Assembly (NCBI GenBank): GCA_013180625.2 | Contig: SNVD02009909.1 | Span: forward strand, 124,001 to 188,000 | DNA length: 64,000 nt | Reading direction: 5' to 3' | Source: Boswellia sacra | Taxonomy: Eukaryota; Streptophyta; Magnoliopsida; Sapindales; Burseraceae | Part shown: positions 58,059 through 64,000 of the stretch, piece by piece | Layout of the letters: each line of letters opens with the position of its first letter | Position numbering within the stretch: the stretch's first letter is position 1 | Translations under genes and position numbers: made by a program | Notes under the pieces: generated by a model | What the model was told of the DNA's origin: nothing | The model's database searches: none | Seen by the model: only the letters and a program-made list of their open reading frames with translations

Positions 58059-58118
58059 TTGCAAATTGAATCCTTGTTTAATAAGAGCTTGCAAATTGAA
58101 TCCTTGTTATTAATAAGA
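58059..58118. repeat. tandem duplication of about 27 bp
   Basis: TTGCAAATTGAATCCTTGTT followed by TAATAAGAGC is repeated directly twice, in the flipped segment or next to it in the GPN3 remnant. Confidence 0.8.
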
Positions 58119-58767
58119 GCTAGTTGGTACAGTGTCACATATAATCTACTTTTTGTATGCTGTTCAATTTTCCCTAACGAGTACAAGCCCAAGCTCGTGC
58201 TTGACATCCTCATAGTTCACATTTACAGAATAGGCCCCCTACCCTTTATTCCTCTCCCACATCAATTAACATTTGCAAACAAATACGTAGAAATCCGTGC
58301 ATTCTCAGACAACTATTAGATAACTGGGCAATCAAATACTAGATAGTCATCATCCATGTAACTATCCAATTCTTCAGTCAGCCACACGCGCGCTTGTGCG
58401 CGCAAGCCCAAACGCGCACACGCACAACTACTAAGACTTGCAAGTCACAGAAAATTCATAGTTATAAGCCCTTGACCAAAAATGATAACTACAACTCAGA
58501 AAATGTTTCATATCTTTGTTGCTCTTAGCTACTTGAACCCAGAAGCTCATGTTCTGTTGTCAGAGTTAAACCAACTTATGGCTCCTCAGTTTGCAAAGCT
58601 GAATAAATCTCTGATGGAACTGGTGGGTAATCCAACGCTACTTTCTTTTTGAATTGTCAAGATAAATTTCAATGAATTGTTTTTAATGATTTCAGTCGGT
58701 TAAATCAATGAAGGAGGTACTTTAACAGTTCTATTTAATTTTCATCTTTTTTTTTTTAATATATGTG

Positions 58768-59805
58768 GTTATGTCCAGGGATGGCAAAAATTCGGGGCCA
58801 GGCCGGGGACCCAGAAAGGTTTTTTAATCTCCGTCCCTGAAAAATTCTTCAAAAATTCCAGGACTAAACCGGGGCCGGGGAATTTAATTCCGAGGCTAGA
58901 GAATTGAATTCTTCGGATATGTACCTGGATTTTTTAATTCTATTTTTTATTTAAAAAAATTGTACTTATATTTGTTTTTACAAGCAAATACAAGGCCGTT
59001 ATAGTTAAATATGATACAAAAAGGTAAAAAAAAAAAGTTAAAATAAGTAACCTGCCAAAAACGCTCGACAAAACTCGATAGCGCTCGATACGACTCGACA
59101 TGTAAGTGTCGAGTATCGGATGATGTATCCGACACTCATACGACACTTAATGTCTTCTAAAATAGACTGATATCGAGTGTCGGATACATCATCCGACACG
59201 ACTCGACACTAATGTCGAGTGTCGGATGCATCGTTGAGTGTCGGATGCATCCGACACTCGATGTTTACATGTATGTTGTGTCGGATTCACAACCGACACT
59301 CGTTATCTGTCTATTTTCTAAGACATCGAGTGTCGGATGATGCATCCAACACTCGACACTTACATGTTGTCGCGTGTCGGATTATGCATTCGACACTCGA
59401 CACTTACATGCCGTCGAGTGTCGGATGCATCATCCAACACTCGATGTTTACATGTATGTTGTGTCAGATTCACAACCGACACTCGATATCAGTCAACTTT
59501 CGAAGACATCGAGTGTCGGAAGATGGATCTGACACTCGACACCGACATGTTGAGTCGTGTCGAGCACTATCGAGTTTTGTCGAACGGTTTTACAGTTTGC
59601 TTGTTTATATTGTCGTAAATTAAATAAATTAAATAAAATGTATCTTTATATTTATTCCGGGCCGAGGAGCCTAGTCCCTGGCCCTTGCCCGGTCCCAGGC
59701 GTTCTCCGGGATTCCTCTCCTCGTCCTCGGCTTAAATCCCCAAAATTCTGGGAGGAGCCGGGTACCTGGATCCATCCGGATACAATTGCCATCCCTAGTT
59801 ATGTC
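58768..59805. mobile_element. 1-kb non-autonomous hAT element
   Basis: Starts CAGGGATGGCAAAAATTC at 58776 and ends GCAATTGTATCC..-type, giving TAGGGATGGCAATTG on the minus strand from 59797. The perfect 8-bp duplication GTTATGTC flanks it (58768-58775 and 59798-59805). GC-rich subterminal blocks (CCGGGGCCGGGG) match those of the 9.2-kb hAT element, so both belong to one family. No protein is encoded; the core is a palindromic satellite. Confidence 0.93.
59060..59580. repeat. palindromic satellite inside the hAT element
   Basis: Dense array of TCGAGTGTCGGATG and its complement CATCCGACACTCGA, often meeting as GAGTGTCGGATGCATCCGAC. A larger unit of about 183 bp is visible: GATGTTTACATGTATGTTG recurs at about 59260 and 59443 followed by TTCACAACCGACACTCG. 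The ORFs here read the repeat (RVSDASSNTRHLH and similar) and are not genes. Confidence 0.88.
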
Positions 59806-61390
59806 TTCCAATATATGGCTAATATTTTGGAATAAGTGCACAAATGTGTATTATTTTTGCTTTGTTATCTTCTATTTCTTTTTTAAACTGGTTTAAGGAT
59901 ATGGCTATCTCGTCCTATGCTTTATTTATTTTCCCTTTTAAAAAGTGGTTTGAGATTAGACTCTGTGAACGACTGCTCCTACATAAAGAGAGATATTTCG
60001 TCTCTCCAAGCTATTGTCTATCTATTTATGATACAATTATTGGAACTTGTATTTTCTTGTAGACAAAAAGAAAAAACTACTGCACCTGCATTTGTTTATT
60101 ATAAAATATTAAAAGCATATTTTTATCTTAAAGAGTGCTTGAATTGAGTTTCTAATTAACTGTTCCATTTGATATTTTGTTTGTCATATTGAGATTCTCA
60201 TTGTTGATGTCAACCGGTCAAGCCTCATCCCAATAGTCCATATTTGGTTAGATTATGATTAGTTTGTAAAAATTCGATTCTATAAGCCCAAGCGATATAG
60301 ATCAGCATACATACTCATTAATAGTATGGATCATGACCCATACTTTTGTATCCATGCTAGGCTTGTGGAAACAGACCTTTGCTTTATTTTATTAGTTAAC
60401 AAAATTATTTATTTATTTATTATTTTGTTTGTATAAGGAGCAGATAAACTTTGTCTATTTAAAGAATTAGATCTTGTATCTACTAAAAGGCTAGTTTAAT
60501 TGGTTGAATGACCCAAACCCAATTTATGGTCTACAAAAGTTGAATGAAGGGTGGGGATAGCCAAGATGCATCCATATACAACATAAATATGATACAATCC
60601 ATTTTCATTTTGATGAAATGTTGTTTAACCTTTTTCTCTTTCTTCCTTCCCTCCTATATGGCTTTAGAACCTGTTTGATATTTGGGTTATTTGATTTATT
60701 GCCTCTCGCATATCAATGGAAAAACTGCATATCCTTACTGCCTTTCACATTACATTTACCCTGAAGTTTGTAAAATTTAATATTCATGTTTATTTTCTTA
60801 GGAAAAAAAAATTGTGTTAATGAAGGAGAATGAGTGGACCAGCTGTTCACTAGAACAAAAGCCTGTAGAGGGAATGAAAGCTATACATTAGGTTCCAGGC
60901 TTTGTATAATATATGTAAATCTTTGTCTTAGTAAGCCTTCATGGACATGTGAATAGTCTTTACTATAAGCATCTTAAGAAAAACTGTTTAACAACCCCTT
61001 CCCGATTGAGCTGGATGAAAAAGAAAGAAGAGTCCTGAAATTCTTTGCGAACTAAAGTCCATAAAGATCCTCGAAACCCAACTCTGTCCTACAAGTGCTA
61101 CTTTTATTCCTTCATATCCTTAAAAAATACAGACATTCTTTTCTTGCCAAATCACCTTCAAAGGAGCTAAAACTGGACATTTCTCTACGGTCTTTGCTTT
61201 CTTCATCTTCCTAAAGCATACACATGAAATGAAGTGTTGAAATCATTCAAGATTATTTTTTCTATTCTTTTTTAGTCCACTGGTTTTTGAATGGCATGTC
61301 TATTTTTTCCGAAATAAATTAGGCCATCTTCGTAACTAGATTTCTGTGACCTTTGATGTTCTAATTATTATATGATTTTTGTGGTATTAG
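59806..61390. other. intronic / AT-rich DNA of the GPN3 remnant
   Basis: No coding or RNA feature recognised between the hAT element and the GPN3 exon at 61391. Confidence 0.35.
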
Positions 61391-62419
61391 GTGGATGAGT
61401 ATAGCATGGTCAGTTTTGCGGCACTTGACTTGAGGAAACACAGCCGGTATTGTCTCTCTCATGAATATGTTTGCGTGTTTCTCTCTGTGGAACATATTTG
61501 AAACATGAGATGCTTCTCTGTCATTTTCCAGATCATTTAGATGAACTTTGTATCTGGGTGTTGAAGTGTGAATTCTTATAAGCTTTTAAAATAGAGGGAA
61601 ATGACACGGGAGAGACGCGGGGATTTGGGATGATGGTTCATAGGTCTCTTTAACTTTAGCATTCCTTAGCTTCAAGGATGAGGATTGTGTGCTTGGTTTC
61701 TTGCCTTTTATATGTTTTGCGTATACATGGTTTGTATTTTGGAGCTTCCGTGCATGCTTTCAACCTTCGTATCATGCTTCCTTCTGCAAAGCAATGCACT
61801 TTAATTTTTTGTTTGGTGTTTCAAGGTTGTTAACAATTTACGATAGCAAACTATTTAAGACTTTAAATTTATTCATTCATTCTGGCTCTCCTAAATATGC
61901 TTTTTGTTAATCAAAAGGTTTGTCTTACGAATTTGCTGACAATTTGTCACATTTTCTAAGCAAATAACGCATATATCTATGGTGATAAAGCATAGCTGGC
62001 CTAGATGTGAGTCCTCCCATGGGTGCAATTGTTATCACTGGACCTATTACCTAGGATGACCATAAAAGAGAACAAAGGACCTAATCTCTTTTGCTTTTAC
62101 TCTTATGTTCCTGAGCCTTGGTTCTTCATGTTATTTTATGAATTGCTAAGAACTTTTGGTAAGTCATTAATGTTATGAAGGGTTTAAAACTAGAGTGGTT
62201 TTACATTAACATTGTCATATGATTTAAATGGCAATTCTGGCTTGTTTTCTTTTACAGTATACGATATGTATTGAGTCAAATTGACAACTGCATCTAGTTC
62301 GGAGAAGACGCAGATGTGACTGTTGGGGATTTTGATCACAAGATGCAGATGATTAGCCCCATTGATCGCTTGAAAATCATTACTGGGTTTGCTCATTTCT
62401 GGCCCCGTTGACACTGTCG

Positions 62420-64000
62420 TGCATGGTTAAAACAATGACTTTTGTAGATATCTTCTAAATTTGAAAGGAAAAAAATTGGCTAGTTTTTGCTATAGCTGTG
62501 GTGATTTTTTTTTTTTCTATTTTTTATAGGAAACAAACCATATCAGAGGAAAAAAAAAAAAAAAAAAGAGGTTGTGCAAGAGTGTGGACCAAATGTCCAC
62601 TAGAAGGGCGTACCCTCCCTCACAAAGGGGACATAACAAATCAAATAAACTCAGATAAAAAAGATTCTATATTTTCTATCTTGATGAAATAGTGCAGCAG
62701 AAAAAAAAATATTTAAATAAACTCAGGTCAAGACTCTTCTATGGTTATGCTGGATTGAAATGTTTTGGTAATTGAAGCTCATAAGGATGTCAGGAGTTGA
62801 ATTTGGGGAAACATTTTGAGCCCTTTTGCATGTAAAAAAATACAGAAGCCCTCCAACTTGTCAAAATTATTGTTCTTCAAGTCTCACTAAATTCTTTGTT
62901 AGCCCCTTTCTCAAATTTATTTTTATATTATCAAAAATACCCTTCAAATTGTACAACTCAATCCTCTTCCAGATCGCATCTACCTTCACTACTCTTTTAC
63001 ATCATTCATCATGAAGTACCGTCCAACATGCTTATGGTTTCGGTTTTTGTTAGTTTCTCTCCTATTCAAACAAATTTATGACTTAATCTCATACCCATTT
63101 GCACAAAAAAAGTAAATAAGATGTAACCTACTAGAATTTCAATTTTACCATTTGAATAAAAATCAGTTTTTTTAACAAAAATTATTTGATTATTGGGACA
63201 AAAAATTATTTCTTATTGTTTTCAATGTATGGATGTTTGGATTTTAGACTCTTCAAAAAAATCTTGGATCACATTTTTCCACTTCATGTATTGATCACTC
63301 ATGGCGTGCATGGAGAAATCTCAAGCTCCAAAAGTGTAGAATCTAGACAATGCCATTCAAGAAATAGTCTTACAATTCAAATAGTTGGCAAAGTTTTACT
63401 ATTTTAAAATGACCTAGATCTAATTTGTCATGCAAACTGAAGAAACTAATTTTTTTTTAATTTCTCTTTCAAAGATAACAAAAAAGAACAATATGAAAGA
63501 AGAAGGAAGATGATGGATTTTATTGTCAATAGACATTAGAAAAGATGAAAAACTTTATAATTATGTGAAAATATATCTAAAGAGGGGCTTAAAGGGGATT
63601 TGATGGGACTTAGATACCAATATTCTATCAAAAATAGACATGAAGATGGCCCAATTGTTAGTTTTAATACGTTAAACTTAACTATTAACAATGAAAATAC
63701 ATTTCTACCCTTTAAGAAACTGCAAAACACTTCCATCTCATTTAAACGTCCATCAAATTAATCCACACATTTCAATACACTTCTATCAAAACCCAAGTTA
63801 AAATCAAGAATTTATCAATTGCATCTCTCTTCAACCTATTTCTCTTCATTTTCTCAGTAAACAAACAACCTTAAAAATCAAACCCAGAGACTAGAATCAA
63901 ATCCCAAAGACTAGAATCAAATCCTAAAGAAGCTACAATTACACAATCAAATCATACAAAATTAAATTCCAAAACAACATACACCTGGGTATACACTAAT
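62420..64000. other. AT-rich DNA without recognised features
   Basis: Only short low-complexity ORFs occur. Two poly(A)/poly(T) runs lie near 62508 and 62552. No gene, RNA or transposon border was recognised. Confidence 0.4.

Larger units (their letters stand above)
55560..62297 (+). pseudogene. GPN3-type GTPase gene, rearranged pseudogene
   Basis: GPN-loop GTPases help assemble and import RNA polymerase II. Blocks found: a CT-rich leader (55560-55740); 56395-56439, MGYAQLVIGPAGSGK (P-loop, ends at its donor); 57119-57225, with TAA for the Ser codon after the P-loop, TYCSSLSQYCEIV, a frameshift, then HIVNLDPAVENFDSPVAM; 57322-57411, DFRELFSLEYVMEELGLGPN (contains the GPN loop) then GGLLHCME; an inverted segment with two exons (separate entry); 58529-58622, YLNPEAHVLLSELNQ..MAPQFAKLNKSLMEL; 61391-61446, VDEYSMVSFAALDLRKHS; 62258-62297, IRYVLSQIDNCI then TAG in place of Gln. 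The stop, the frameshift and the inversion rule out a normal product. A hAT element sits in the intron after 58622. Confidence 0.88.

Noticed and set aside
58381..58432. CG/CA-rich alternating purine-pyrimidine stretch as a regulatory site
   Set aside because: Simple alternating sequence within the GPN3 remnant; nothing supports a function.
59060..59580. CRISPR-like look of regularly spaced repeats
   Set aside because: The units are inverted and merge into each other without unique spacers, inside a eukaryotic hAT element.
59219..59623. ORFs of 134 and 93 codons on the plus strand
   Set aside because: They translate the palindromic satellite in several frames; composition follows the repeat and no protein family fits.

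Overview
This is a nuclear window from a flowering plant, almost certainly a eudicot. It is AT-rich, its genes have many short exons with GT..AG junctions, it holds a TIR-NBS-LRR type resistance gene (a class absent from grasses), and it is packed with plant transposons. Long ORFs are scarce because the genes are split. Most coding evidence comes from reading exon blocks across introns and matching them to families recognised from memory; no database search was possible.

Layout. 1-345: LTR-like remnant. 1736-5604: an intact six-exon amino acid permease (AAP) gene. 6143-11750: a complete CACTA transposon (3-bp duplication AGT) carrying fragments of a SUVH-type histone methyltransferase gene (antisense), an organellar lysyl-tRNA synthetase gene and unidentified exons. 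12611-16359: a non-autonomous LTR element arranged as LTR-internal-LTR-internal-LTR between perfect CATGC duplications. 17454 onward: a second CACTA 5' end of the same family, followed by a fragment of a HAK/KUP potassium transporter. 19625-28984: a second AAP copy, now a pseudogene, split in exon 2 by a 5.9-kb insertion (20659-26582). That insertion holds an intact SmD2 spliceosomal protein gene, two candidate intronic C/D-box snoRNAs and the last exon of a PIF/Harbinger-like nuclease. About 30050-30672: LTR remnant. 31892-37453: degenerate TIR-NBS-LRR gene. 37553-42169: gag-only Copia element with both LTRs and CATAT duplications.

44237-53433 is the most striking object: a 9.2-kb hAT (Ac-like) element with perfect 8-bp duplications. 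Nested inside it is CACTA-type sequence carrying exons of four unrelated host genes in one orientation: a FUBP-like KH protein, an FHA/AAA ATPase, myosin XI and cytosolic prolyl-tRNA synthetase. The synthetase part is still open over six exons (312 codons). 56395-62297: a GPN3-type GTPase pseudogene with an internal inversion, itself hit by a 1-kb hAT element (58776-59797) filled with a palindromic satellite.

Overall, only two genes look intact (AAP and SmD2). The theme is repeated capture, shuffling and joining of host exons by CACTA and hAT elements, with several insertions dated relative to one another by nesting, target-site duplications and the AAP paralogue, which serves as an empty-site control.
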